From: an uncultured Oscillospiraceae bacterium | Lineage (GTDB): Bacteria > Bacillota > Clostridia > Oscillospirales > Oscillospiraceae | DNA length: 22,614 nucleotides | Direction of reading: 5' to 3' | Assembly (NCBI GenBank): GCA_934668285.1 | Contig: CAKUNB010000010.1 | Location: 1 to 22,614 of the forward strand | Part shown: in pieces, positions 1-7,124 of the stretch | Position numbering within the stretch: the stretch's first letter is position 1 | How the letters are laid out: each line of letters starts with the position of its first letter | Notes under the pieces: model-generated | The model's database searches: none | Told to the model about the DNA's origin: nothing | Seen by the model: the letters and a program-made list of their open reading frames with translations, nothing else | Position numbers and translations under genes: made by a program

Positions 1-582
1 GTCGACCAGCTGGAAGACCTCCTCCGGATTCAGACCGGCGGCAGGCTCGTCGAGCATCAGAATCTTGGGGTTCGAGACCAGCGCGCGTGCAATTTCCACG
101 CGGCGCTGAATGCCGTAGGGCAGGTTCGACGGGCGGACATTGGCGTACTGATCCAGATTCAGCAGCTTCAGGCACTCCATGGCGCGGCGGGTGGTTTCCC
201 TTTCGCGCTTCCAGCGGCGCGGCAGGAGGAACATGGCCTCGATGAGGCTGTATTTGCCGTCGAAGTCCAGCGCGACCTTGACGTTGTCCAGAACGTTCAG
301 GCCGGTGAAAAGGCGGGTATTCTGGAAGGTACGCGAAACGCCGAGCCGCGCGGTTTCGATCTGGGAGGTCTTGGTAATGTCCTCGCCGGCAAAGGTCAGC
401 GTGCCCTCGTCGGGCTGATAGATTTTGGAAATGAGGTTAAAAATGGTGGTTTTGCCTGCGCCGTTCGGGCCAATAATCGCGATAATTTCGCCCGCGTCGA
501 TGGAGAAGGAGAAATCCTTGACGGCCTCAACGCCGCCGAAGCTTTTGCGCAGATGCTCCAGCTTCAGGACACAGTTGCTCAT
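1..582 (-). CDS. livG: LivG-type ABC transporter ATP-binding protein (partial, C-terminus outside window)
   Basis: This is the cytoplasmic ATPase of a branched-chain amino-acid-type (HAAT) importer. The first 194 codons are present and open to the window edge. Visible motifs are the Walker A GPNGAGKTT, a Q-loop in TFQNTRLF, a signature region reading NLPYGIQRRVEIARAL and the Walker B/D-loop ILMLDEPAAGLNPEE. The signature and the long insert after the Q-loop are typical of LivG rather than LivF. The ATG at 580-582 overlaps the stop of livM as ATGA (579-582), indicating translational coupling, and a GGAGGG ribosome binding site lies just upstream. A livF gene would be expected beyond position 1. 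The substrate cannot be read from the ATPase. Confidence 0.93.
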   Translation of the reverse strand, partial: MSNCVLKLEHLRKSFGGVEAVKDFSFSIDAGEIIAIIGPNGAGKTTIFNLISKIYQPDEGTLTFAGEDITKTSQIETARLGVSRTFQNTRLFTGLNVLDNVKVALDFDGKYSLIEAMFLLPRRWKRERETTRRAMECLKLLNLDQYANVRPSNLPYGIQRRVEIARALVSNPKILMLDEPAAGLNPEEVFQLVD

Positions 583-1484
583 AGCTTTCCCTCCTTGTTC
601 TGTTCGATGCTGCGGCGGCGGGCGGTGCGCTTGAGCCAGTTGAAGCTCAGCTCGCTTTCGCCCATGATGCCCTTGGTGCGGAAGTTGATGACGACGATGA
701 TGAGCAGGCAGTAGATGACGGTCTTAAAGCTCTGCAGGTCGATACCAAAGAGCTTGATGCCCTTGAGGAATTCGGGAAGCACCTTCAGGCCTGCGGCGGA
801 GATGACCGAGCCGGTCAGGGAGTTCGTGCCGCCGAAGAACAGGAGAATCTGCATCTCCGCCGACAGCGACCAGTCAAAGGCGTCCGGAGAAATGACGCGG
901 TTGCGCAGGCCGTAGCAGATGCCGCCGATGGCGGCGATCATGGAGGCCAGCACGTAAATTTTGACCTTCAGGCGGTACACGTCGATACCGAAGCTGCGCG
1001 CGGCGATCTCGTCGGTCTTGAGCGCAATGCACATCCGGCCGAAGCGCGAATACTTGAGGTTGCGCACCATGAAGACAATCAGGACGGTGATGCCGAGAAT
1101 GATCCAGACGAGGCCCTTGACCTTCGGAATCTTGGAAAAGCCGATCGATGCGTTGGTATAGTCGCCCAGAAGAATGACGATCGATGAGATCATTTGCCCG
1201 AAGGCGACGGACAGCAGTGCGAAGTAGTCACGCCGGAGCTTCAGCGTCGGCAGGCTGATAATCAGCGCGATCAGACCACTGGCGGCGATGCCGATGAAGG
1301 CCGTAAACCAGATCGGCAGTGACAGGAATTTGGCAAGGCAGAACGTCAGGTAGGCACAGATGGACATATAGGCAGCCTGACCCAGAGAGAACATACCGGC
1401 AAGGCTGGTCATGGAGAACACGCCGCAAACCGTAATGATGGAAATGCAGGCGAGCATGATGAGCGATAACTGATAATTACTCAT
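579..1484 (-). CDS. livM: LivM-type branched-chain amino-acid ABC permease
   Basis: A 301-residue, very hydrophobic inner-membrane permease that pairs with LivH to form the channel of a HAAT-family importer. The N-terminus shows closely spaced membrane helices, including the stretch MTSLAGMFSLGQAAYMSICAY, where GMFSLGQAA is the conserved LivM/LivH-type motif. The central LKLRRDYFALLSVAFGQM segment and the later CIALKTDEIAARSFGID match the cytoplasmic coupling region that contacts the ATPase. A C-terminal glycine-rich FFGGTNSLTGSVISAAGLKVL stretch is also family-typical. The ATG at 1484 follows AAGGAGG by five bases. The gene starts 10 bp after livH ends and overlaps livG by four bases. Confidence 0.93.
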   Translation of the reverse strand: MSNYQLSLIMLACISIITVCGVFSMTSLAGMFSLGQAAYMSICAYLTFCLAKFLSLPIWFTAFIGIAASGLIALIISLPTLKLRRDYFALLSVAFGQMISSIVILLGDYTNASIGFSKIPKVKGLVWIILGITVLIVFMVRNLKYSRFGRMCIALKTDEIAARSFGIDVYRLKVKIYVLASMIAAIGGICYGLRNRVISPDAFDWSLSAEMQILLFFGGTNSLTGSVISAAGLKVLPEFLKGIKLFGIDLQSFKTVIYCLLIIVVINFRTKGIMGESELSFNWLKRTARRRSIEQNKEGKL

Positions 1485-1494
1485 AACGGCCTCC

Positions 1495-2376
1495 TTAAAC
1501 CTTGTCCTTGGCGAACTTGCCGGAGATGCCCTCGGGACGCACCGCGAGGAATACCAGCATGATACCGAACAGGACGATGGGCGTTGCCAGAGAGCCGAGC
1601 CAGTAGGTCAGGAAAATTTCGACAACGCCGAGGATGATTGCGGCGGGGATTGCACCGCTCAGGCTGCCGAGACCGCCGATGACCGAGGCAATGAAGCCCT
1701 TGATCATCATCGAGGCGCCGAGCGAGGGGTAGACGGAATACTTTGTGCCCAGCAGCACGCCGGAGATGCCCGCCAGCGCGCCGGCAATGGCGAAGACGGT
1801 CATAATGACCACATTGGAGTTAATGCCCATCAGGCGGCTGGTTGCCGGACTGATGGCGACAGCGCGGATCGCCAGACCGATGCGGGTCTTGTTGATGACC
1901 AGAAGAAGAATGGTCAGAATGGCCAGCGAGACGACAAGAATCAACGTGTCGATGCTGGAGAAGCGGAGACTGCCGATATGGAAAGTCGTGCTTTCAAAGA
2001 TCTGCGGATAGCCGTAAAGGTTCTTTCCAAAAAACACGCTCAGAATCTGCTCAATCAGAATTGCGATGGTAATTGAGGCGAGGAAGTAGTACAGCGAGGG
2101 GGCCTGCTTCTTGCGGATGCGGCGGTAGGCGACGGTGTCGATCAGAAGCGCCATCACAACGCCGCAGACAGCCGTGAACAGCACGGTGACATAGAAGGGG
2201 GGCGGCGTTTCAAAGGAGGCCTGGAAGAAATAGCCGATGAAGGCGCAGGCGCTGATCATACCGCCGTGGGCGAAGTTACTGAACCGCAGAATGCTGAATA
2301 CGATTGCGAAGCCCACTGCGATCAGCGCATATACGGAACCGAGCGAAATGCCGCTGATGAGTAGTTGAAGTGTCAT
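1495..2376 (-). CDS. livH: LivH-type branched-chain amino-acid ABC permease
   Basis: A 293-residue permease with about eight hydrophobic segments. The N-terminal LISGISLGSVYALIAVGFAIVFSILRFSNFAHGG is the hallmark LivH start, with the conserved SNFAHG. The RAVAISPATSRLMGIN region is the cytoplasmic EAA-like coupling loop, and KGFIASVIGGLGSLSGAIPAAIILGVVE is the conserved glycine-rich C-terminal motif. The ATG at 2376 is preceded by AAAGGAGC at normal spacing. It lies downstream of the binding-protein gene across a 190-bp gap that holds a strong hairpin, and just upstream of livM, so it belongs to the same transcript. Confidence 0.93.
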   Translation of the reverse strand: MTLQLLISGISLGSVYALIAVGFAIVFSILRFSNFAHGGMISACAFIGYFFQASFETPPPFYVTVLFTAVCGVVMALLIDTVAYRRIRKKQAPSLYYFLASITIAILIEQILSVFFGKNLYGYPQIFESTTFHIGSLRFSSIDTLILVVSLAILTILLLVINKTRIGLAIRAVAISPATSRLMGINSNVVIMTVFAIAGALAGISGVLLGTKYSVYPSLGASMMIKGFIASVIGGLGSLSGAIPAAIILGVVEIFLTYWLGSLATPIVLFGIMLVFLAVRPEGISGKFAKDKV

Positions 2377-2528
2377 AATTCTGCTCCTTTAGGAAGAAGG
2401 GACTGCGAGCCTTCCGCGTCCTGCTGCCTGCCGCCGCGAGCCGCGGCCTCACGCAGTGTGAGATACCGGCTGCTTTCGCAGCGGGATGGGGAGACAAGGC
2501 CGGAAAAGCCGCAGTCCTCTTTTTGGTG

Positions 2529-2556
2529 GGAGGGAAGCGCGGGGGCGCTTCCCTCC
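2529..2556. terminator. Intercistronic stem-loop between the binding-protein gene and livH
   Basis: A perfect 12-bp stem: GGAGGGAAGCGC (2529-2540), loop GGGG, then GCGCTTCCCTCC (2545-2556). It begins 10 bp after the stop of the binding-protein gene. Neither strand has a clear T-tract after it, so a full terminator is unlikely. Hairpins in this position are commonly found between abundant binding-protein genes and their permease genes, where they stabilise the upstream message or lower read-through. That role is inferred here. Confidence 0.6.
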
Positions 2557-2566
2557 TGTTGGGTCA

Positions 2567-3838
2567 TCAGTTTGCTTTGTAGTCGGAGGTCATTCTGACG
2601 AGGCACTTGACAGCGTTGTTCTCGTCATAGGTTGCGATGTACATGCCCATGTCGCGGGTCGGGCGATGGGTTGCGGGGTCGATGGTGATCTTCTCGCCGC
2701 CGATGGACTGCACGTCCTTGGTGTCGTTTTCAAGAATGTTGCGAACCTCTGCACCGTCGGTCGGGTCGGAGGCCTTCAGCATTGCATTGTAGAGAACCAT
2801 GGTGGCGTCCCAGCCGAAGCCGACGTTGGAAGTCGGGTAGTCCGTGCCGGTGTCCTTCATCTGGATGTCGAGCAGGTTGGCGATATCGCCGGTGGTCAGA
2901 TCATAGTTCTGCACGAAGAAGCAGTTGCTGATCTCGTTCTTAACCAGAGTGTTGAAGGGGGGATACATGGTGTTTGCGCCGAGGATGTAGCCGGTGTAGC
3001 CGGCGTCGCGGAGGTTATCGTAGGCGGTAACCATCTGGTTGCAGTAGTCGCAGAGCAGAACGGCGTCCGGATTCAGGGCGGCGATCTTCTGGGCCTGCGC
3101 GGTGTAGTCGGTGTCGCTCCAGCCGAAGGTCTCTTCTGCGACGACCTCGCCGCCGTTGGAGCTGATGTAGTCAACGAAGGGGATCTCGTGCGCAACGGCG
3201 TAGGCATTGGAGGTGTTGTACAGGGTGGCAACGGACTTGACACCCAGCTCGTTCATGGCATACTCGGCAAGGATGTAGCTCTGCACGGAGCAGGAAGGCT
3301 CGGCCAGGAACATGTAGGGATACGGATCGCCGGTCTCGGGATCGGTGGTGCACAGCTCGTCCATGAAGTGGCCGACAATGGGGATTTCGTCCTCGGTAGC
3401 CAGCTCAACCCATGCGGAAGCGGGGTTGGACAGCGGGGGGCCGATGATGGCGGAAACGCCAACCTCGTCAACCAGCTCGCGGTAGCAGGTCACGCCGACC
3501 TCGGCGTCGTTCTGGCAGTCGCGGGTGTACAGCTCGACGGGACGGCCGTTGATGCCGCCGTTCTCGTTGATCCACTGCACGGCGTACTTGACGCCCCATT
3601 CATTGGGCTGACCGGCAAGGGATGCGCCGCCGGAGGTGTCCTGAATGCAGCCGATCTTGATCGGCTCGCCGGAGGGCGCCTCGGTGGGGGCGGCCTCGTC
3701 GGTGGGAGCGGGGGCATCGGTGGGAGTATCCTGCGAAGCAGAAGGCTCCTCAGTGGGCTTCTCTTCACCGGCGCAGCCGACAAACATGGCGGCGACCAGC
3801 GTCAGGGCGAGAAGCAATGCGATAAGTTTCTTCATCAT
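2567..3838 (-). CDS. livK: Periplasmic-type (lipoprotein) amino-acid/branched-chain substrate-binding protein
   Basis: A 423-residue extracellular solute-binding lipoprotein of the LivK/Peripla_BP_6 type that would feed LivHMG. The first 22 residues form a signal peptide (KK, then a long hydrophobic run) ending in FVGC, so Cys22 is the probable lipidated residue. An acidic, Pro/Thr/Glu/Ala-rich tether (about 23-57) follows, then EPIKIGCIQDTSGG, the usual first strand of the fold. The start is set at 3838: GGAGG (3844-3848) lies five bases upstream of an ATG-ATG-AAG, whereas the upstream ATG at 3850 overlaps this ribosome binding site. The ligand could be an amino acid, but the LacI-type operator upstream leaves other organic acids open. 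Confidence 0.9.
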   Translation of the reverse strand: MMKKLIALLLALTLVAAMFVGCAGEEKPTEEPSASQDTPTDAPAPTDEAAPTEAPSGEPIKIGCIQDTSGGASLAGQPNEWGVKYAVQWINENGGINGRPVELYTRDCQNDAEVGVTCYRELVDEVGVSAIIGPPLSNPASAWVELATEDEIPIVGHFMDELCTTDPETGDPYPYMFLAEPSCSVQSYILAEYAMNELGVKSVATLYNTSNAYAVAHEIPFVDYISSNGGEVVAEETFGWSDTDYTAQAQKIAALNPDAVLLCDYCNQMVTAYDNLRDAGYTGYILGANTMYPPFNTLVKNEISNCFFVQNYDLTTGDIANLLDIQMKDTGTDYPTSNVGFGWDATMVLYNAMLKASDPTDGAEVRNILENDTKDVQSIGGEKITIDPATHRPTRDMGMYIATYDENNAVKCLVRMTSDYKAN

Positions 3839-3933
3839 TGATTCCTCCATTCAAATTTTATCACACTGCGCCTTTGCGCAGTTGCGATCGAAAAATGGTT
3901 GGACGCAATTCGTGAATTGCGAATCGATTTTTG

Positions 3934-3947
3934 AGAAAACGTTTTCT
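3934..3947. promoter_or_regulatory. LacI/CcpA-type operator, copy 1
   Basis: A perfect 14-bp palindrome AGAAAACGTTTTCT with a central CG, the form recognised by LacI-family regulators. It lies about 96 bp upstream of the binding-protein start, on the liv side of the divergent region. An identical copy sits 176 bp away at 4110-4123. A LacI-family regulator is encoded at 4976-6019. The sequence also fits the CcpA cre consensus at 12 of 14 positions, so global catabolite control is an alternative. Confidence 0.75.
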
Positions 3948-4048
3948 AGTAACTTGTGCACAAGAAGGAAACGTAGGATTTGTGCGAACTGACGAAAGTT
4001 GGACGTTTTTCTCAAAAAATGTCAAAAATGCTTGGCATTTCTATTTCG

Positions 4049-4077
4049 AGGATATCACATGCGCACAAATTTTGCAA
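4049..4077 (-). promoter_or_regulatory. Candidate promoter for the liv operon
   Basis: On the minus strand, TTGCAA (4072-4077), a 17-bp spacer and TATCCT (4049-4054) preceded by TGTGA form an acceptable SigA promoter that would give a leader of about 200 nt. The -10 box is weak. A second good -35, TTGACA at 4020-4025, has no convincing -10. The choice is uncertain. Confidence 0.35.
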
Positions 4078-4109
4078 GTCTTTTTTTGCAATTTTTTTCT
4101 CTTTGCAAT

Positions 4110-4123
4110 AGAAAACGTTTTCT
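4110..4123. promoter_or_regulatory. LacI/CcpA-type operator, copy 2
   Basis: A second perfect copy of AGAAAACGTTTTCT, ending six bases before the -35 box (4130-4135) of the rightward promoter. With copy 1 it brackets the divergent region, an arrangement suited to DNA looping by a tetrameric or paired repressor. Confidence 0.75.
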
Positions 4124-4129
4124 CAGATA

Positions 4130-4158
4130 TTGACTATTTTCTGAGATGCCGCTATAAT
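4130..4158 (+). promoter_or_regulatory. SigA-type promoter for the Gfo/Idh/MocA-like gene
   Basis: TTGACT (4130-4135), exactly 17 bases, then TATAAT (4153-4158). It lies 35 bp upstream of the ATG at 4194, which has AGGAGG at 4181-4186. The operator copy 2 abuts the -35 box, so this promoter is probably regulated. Confidence 0.85.
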
Positions 4159-4193
4159 TTCGACAGAGGTATTCCAAAAAAGGAGGCGGTCGG

Positions 4194-4979
4194 ATGGTTT
4201 TCGGAGCAATCGGCGCGCGCAGCCGGCATCTGCGTTTTTTCCGTGATGCGCTGCTGCAGCTGTCGGAAGACCTGACCATCGGCCCGGTCTGCGCCTTTGA
4301 CGCGCCGGAGTTGATTCCGGAGCTTGCGGGGTTCCGGCTTTGCTCTACGCCGGAGGAGGCTATCGCGCAGGCGGATGCCGTTCTGCTGCTGCCGCGCGAG
4401 GGTTATCTCCACGCACCGGCGGCGGAGTTTGCGCTGCGCAGCGGCAAGCCGGTTTTCGTTGACAAGCCCTTTACCTGCGACCCGGCGCAGGCCGCCGCGC
4501 TGGCTGCGCTGAGCTGCGAAACGGGCACGCCCTGCACCGGCGGCTCGACGATCTGCTTTACCCCAGAGGTACAGACGCTGTGCGCTGCGCTGCCGGTCTG
4601 CGAGCACTATACGCTGTCTTATCAGGCCGATCCCTTTTCGCCCTTCGGCGGCTGGTTTTTTTATGGCAGTCATCTGACCGACCTGTGTACCTGCCTGTTT
4701 GGCGGCGGCTTTCTTTCCGTGCAGGCGCGGTGTGAGGACGCTGCCGTTACCGCAAGCGTCCGCTATTCTGATTTTACAGTGACCCTGCGCACCACGCCGC
4801 AGCCGCAGCCGCCGCTTCTGATCGCCGACCGCGTCTATCCGCTGGATGACCGCGGGTGCTATCTTGCGGGAATGTGTCACTTCCTTTCCGTAATAAAAAA
4901 CGAGACGTCCGGCTGCGCCGAGCGTCTCTGTGATTCGGTTCGTCTGATGGATGCGATCCTTGCCGCGCTGCGCGGCTAA
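4194..4979 (+). CDS. Short Gfo/Idh/MocA-family oxidoreductase-like protein
   Basis: A 261-residue protein resembling NAD(P)-dependent sugar or polyol dehydrogenases. Evidence is the order of motifs: an N-terminal glycine-containing loop (GAIGARSRH, residues 4-12), a VFVDKPF motif (88-93) equivalent to the EKP signature whose Lys is catalytic in the family, GGST (116-119), and YGSHLTD (157-163), which matches the G-x-x-H-x-x-D helix carrying the active-site His. It is shorter than the usual 330-380 residues, and the N-terminal GxGxxG is degenerate, so the cofactor site may be atypical. AGGAGG precedes the ATG by seven bases. Its stop overlaps the stop of the convergent LacI gene. The substrate is unknown. 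Confidence 0.72.
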   Translation: MVFGAIGARSRHLRFFRDALLQLSEDLTIGPVCAFDAPELIPELAGFRLCSTPEEAIAQADAVLLLPREGYLHAPAAEFALRSGKPVFVDKPFTCDPAQAAALAALSCETGTPCTGGSTICFTPEVQTLCAALPVCEHYTLSYQADPFSPFGGWFFYGSHLTDLCTCLFGGGFLSVQARCEDAAVTASVRYSDFTVTLRTTPQPQPPLLIADRVYPLDDRGCYLAGMCHFLSVIKNETSGCAERLCDSVRLMDAILAALRG

Positions 4980-6019
4980 GCGTTTGCAACCGGCCGGACG
5001 GATTCGCGGATGACCAGACTGGGGGTCAGGTTCATCGAAACGGACATTGTGTTGTTCCCCAGAAGATCCAGTATCATCAGCGCCGCAAGCCGCCCGGTTT
5101 CGGCAGCGGGGCAGTGAATTGTTGTCAGCGCCGGAAGGAAGGCCGAGGCAAACGGAATGTCGTCAAAGCCCATCACGGAAACTTGCTCCGGCACGCGGAT
5201 GCCGCCACGCAGGAGCGACTGGATCACGCCGATGGCGACCATGTCGTTGTTGCACATAATGGCGGTTGCTGGGCTGCCGTCGGCGAGAAAGCGCTCGGCA
5301 ATGGCGTGCCCGGCCTGCAGCTCCGGATCATCATTTTCCACCGTCGCATCCCGGTCAAATTCAAAAACAAGCGCGGGGTCATAGGCAAGGCTTGCCATCA
5401 AAAGCGCGTCGCGATAGCCCTTGTGCATTTCCACGCGCGTCCAGCGCGTCATCGGCATGGTGGCAAAGGCGATGCGCCGGTGGCCCTGCGAAATCAGATA
5501 TTCCGCCGCCATCCGCGCGCCCGCGCGGGAATCAAAATGAATGCCGGGACTCTCCACGCCGTCGGGGAGCTGGTCGAGCAAAACAAACTTCATGCCGCGC
5601 CGCGCGTAGTCCTTAACGACCTCGCTGCTGGCATCCACGGTGGAGATGATAATGCCGCGCGTCTGCCGCTCGTAGAGCTGGCGCAGATAGGCGCGCTCCT
5701 GCTCGGCGTTGCGCATTGTGTTGCACAGAATCATCTGGTACGACCGTTGCGCGAGCACGTCGTTGATGCCGAGCATGGTTTGCAGATAGAAGGGGTTGGA
5801 AACATTCGGAATGACCAGCCCGATATCCCGGCTGCCCTCCCGCCGCAGAGACTGCGCCATAAAATTCGGCACATATTCCAGCTTGTCCGCTGCGTCGCGG
5901 ACCTTCTGCCGCAGGTGCGGGTCAACGGGGTAGTCCGGATTGTTCAGGGCGCGCGAGGCCGTCGAGAGCGAAACGCCCGCCAGCTTTGCCACATCCCGTA
6001 TTGTCGTCTGCTTTGCCAT
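4976..6019 (-). CDS. LacI-family transcriptional regulator
   Basis: A 347-residue DNA-binding regulator. The N-terminus TIRDVAKLAGVSLSTASRALNN is the classic LacI helix-turn-helix plus hinge region, with DYPVDPHLRQKVRDAADKLEYVPNFMAQSLR following. The rest is a periplasmic-binding-protein-like effector domain, including DIGLVIPNVSNPFY and the C-terminal SVMGFDDIPFASAFLPALTTI. The start at 6019 is chosen because the HTH begins there and GGGGGG precedes it; the open frame extends 40 codons upstream without family sequence. The promoter is seen at 6042-6070. Likely targets are the two palindromes at 3934 and 4110. The coding ends of this gene and the dehydrogenase overlap tail to tail at 4976-4979. 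Confidence 0.93.
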   Translation of the reverse strand: MAKQTTIRDVAKLAGVSLSTASRALNNPDYPVDPHLRQKVRDAADKLEYVPNFMAQSLRREGSRDIGLVIPNVSNPFYLQTMLGINDVLAQRSYQMILCNTMRNAEQERAYLRQLYERQTRGIIISTVDASSEVVKDYARRGMKFVLLDQLPDGVESPGIHFDSRAGARMAAEYLISQGHRRIAFATMPMTRWTRVEMHKGYRDALLMASLAYDPALVFEFDRDATVENDDPELQAGHAIAERFLADGSPATAIMCNNDMVAIGVIQSLLRGGIRVPEQVSVMGFDDIPFASAFLPALTTIHCPAAETGRLAALMILDLLGNNTMSVSMNLTPSLVIRESVRPVANA

Positions 6020-6041
6020 ACCGCTGCCCCCCTTTTTTTCT

Positions 6042-6070
6042 ATTCTAATCCCTGTAAAAGTAAATTGCAA
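6042..6070 (-). promoter_or_regulatory. SigA-type promoter of the LacI-family regulator
   Basis: On the minus strand, TTGCAA (6065-6070), a 17-bp spacer and TAGAAT (6042-6047), 22 bp upstream of the start codon at 6019. The 85-bp gap between the divergent genes has no copy of the 14-bp palindrome. I could not find an equally good rightward promoter for the epimerase-like gene. Confidence 0.7.
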
Positions 6071-6104
6071 CCAAAAAATCAGAACATATTGGAGGAAATT
6101 TGTA

Positions 6105-7124
6105 ATGCTGCAAACTACGAAAGAACTGATGGAATTCATGACCCGTCCCAGCGCTCGCCTGGTCGAGGACTTAAAACGGCTAAAGGGCGATATCCTGATT
6201 CTCGGCGCGGGCGGGAAGGTCGGCCCGGCGATGGCCGTGATGGCAAAGCGCGGCGTGGAGGCGGCGGGAACAGGCGCAAAGGTCTACGCGGCATCTCTGT
6301 TTGACCGCCCGGATGCGCCGGAAACCATGCGCAGCGCGGGCGTCGAGGTCATCGAGGCCGACCTCTCCGATCCGGCGCAGCTTGCCGCGCTGCCGGAGGC
6401 GGAAAACATCATCTATATGGTCGGTAAAAAGTTCGGCACCGAGGGCTGCGAGGATCTGACCTGGCACATCAACGTGATCCTGCCCTATCTGGCGGCGGAG
6501 CGCTTCCCGCACGCGAATATCGTCGCTTTTTCCACCGGAAACGTCTACGGCATGGCGCCCGTGGTGAGCGGCGGCTTCTGCGAGGACGACCTGCCGCAGC
6601 CTATCGGCGAGTATGCGCTGACCTGCCTCGGCCGCGAGCGGGTTCTGGAGCATTGCAGCGCGCACAACGGAACGCCGATGCTCTTTTTCCGCCTGAATTA
6701 CGCTATTGATCTGCGCTACGGCGTACTCTACGACATTGCCAAGGCGATTGTGGAGGGCCGCCCCATTGATGTCAGTCAGGGCGTTTTCAACTGCATCTGG
6801 CAGGGAGACGTGTGCGAATTTGCCATCCGCAGCCTGCTGCATGCTGCCGTCCCGCCGCAGAAGCTGAACGTTTCCAGCCCCGAGGCCATTTCCATCCGCT
6901 GGGCGGCGAAGGAGCTGGGCAAGCGCCTCGGCCGTGAGCCGCGCTTTACCGGCGAGGAAGTGCAGTCTGCGCTGTTCAGCAACTGCCAGAAGATGGTGCA
7001 GCTGCTGGGCGCGCCGTCGGTCGGCGTGCTGGAAATGATGGATATGGTTGCCCGGTGGGTACTGAACGGCGGCGAAGCGATCTCCGCGCCGACGCACTTC
7101 GAGACGACAAACGGAGTATATTGA
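6105..7124 (+). CDS. NAD-dependent epimerase/dehydratase family protein (extended SDR)
   Basis: A 339-residue Rossmann-fold protein. DILILGAGGKVGPAMA (about residues 28-43) is the dinucleotide-binding GxGGxxG, ADLSDPAQL is the Asp-containing strand, and IVAFSTGNVYG supplies the usual Ser/Thr of the active site. The following GEYALTCLGRERVLEH aligns with the YxxxK helix but has Cys where the catalytic Lys is expected, so chemistry may differ from standard epimerases. GGAGG (6091-6095) sits nine bases before the ATG at 6105; the frame is open upstream but covers the intergenic region. It runs directly into the carrier gene (TGATG, one-base overlap), so the two are co-translated. The substrate is unknown; a sugar acid is a guess. 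Confidence 0.8.
   Translation: MLQTTKELMEFMTRPSARLVEDLKRLKGDILILGAGGKVGPAMAVMAKRGVEAAGTGAKVYAASLFDRPDAPETMRSAGVEVIEADLSDPAQLAALPEAENIIYMVGKKFGTEGCEDLTWHINVILPYLAAERFPHANIVAFSTGNVYGMAPVVSGGFCEDDLPQPIGEYALTCLGRERVLEHCSAHNGTPMLFFRLNYAIDLRYGVLYDIAKAIVEGRPIDVSQGVFNCIWQGDVCEFAIRSLLHAAVPPQKLNVSSPEAISIRWAAKELGKRLGREPRFTGEEVQSALFSNCQKMVQLLGAPSVGVLEMMDMVARWVLNGGEAISAPTHFETTNGVY

Noticed and set aside
2486..3841. A 451-codon plus-strand open frame opposite the substrate-binding gene
   Set aside because: It is a mirror of a well-supported lipoprotein gene, is Gly/Val/His-rich and has no domain.
4020..4025. TTGACA on the minus strand as the -35 of the liv promoter
   Set aside because: No acceptable -10 box lies 16-18 bases downstream (the bases there read CCAACT).
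5114..6304. A 396-codon plus-strand open frame opposite the LacI gene
   Set aside because: It runs through the divergent promoter region and into the epimerase in the wrong frame, with no start signal.
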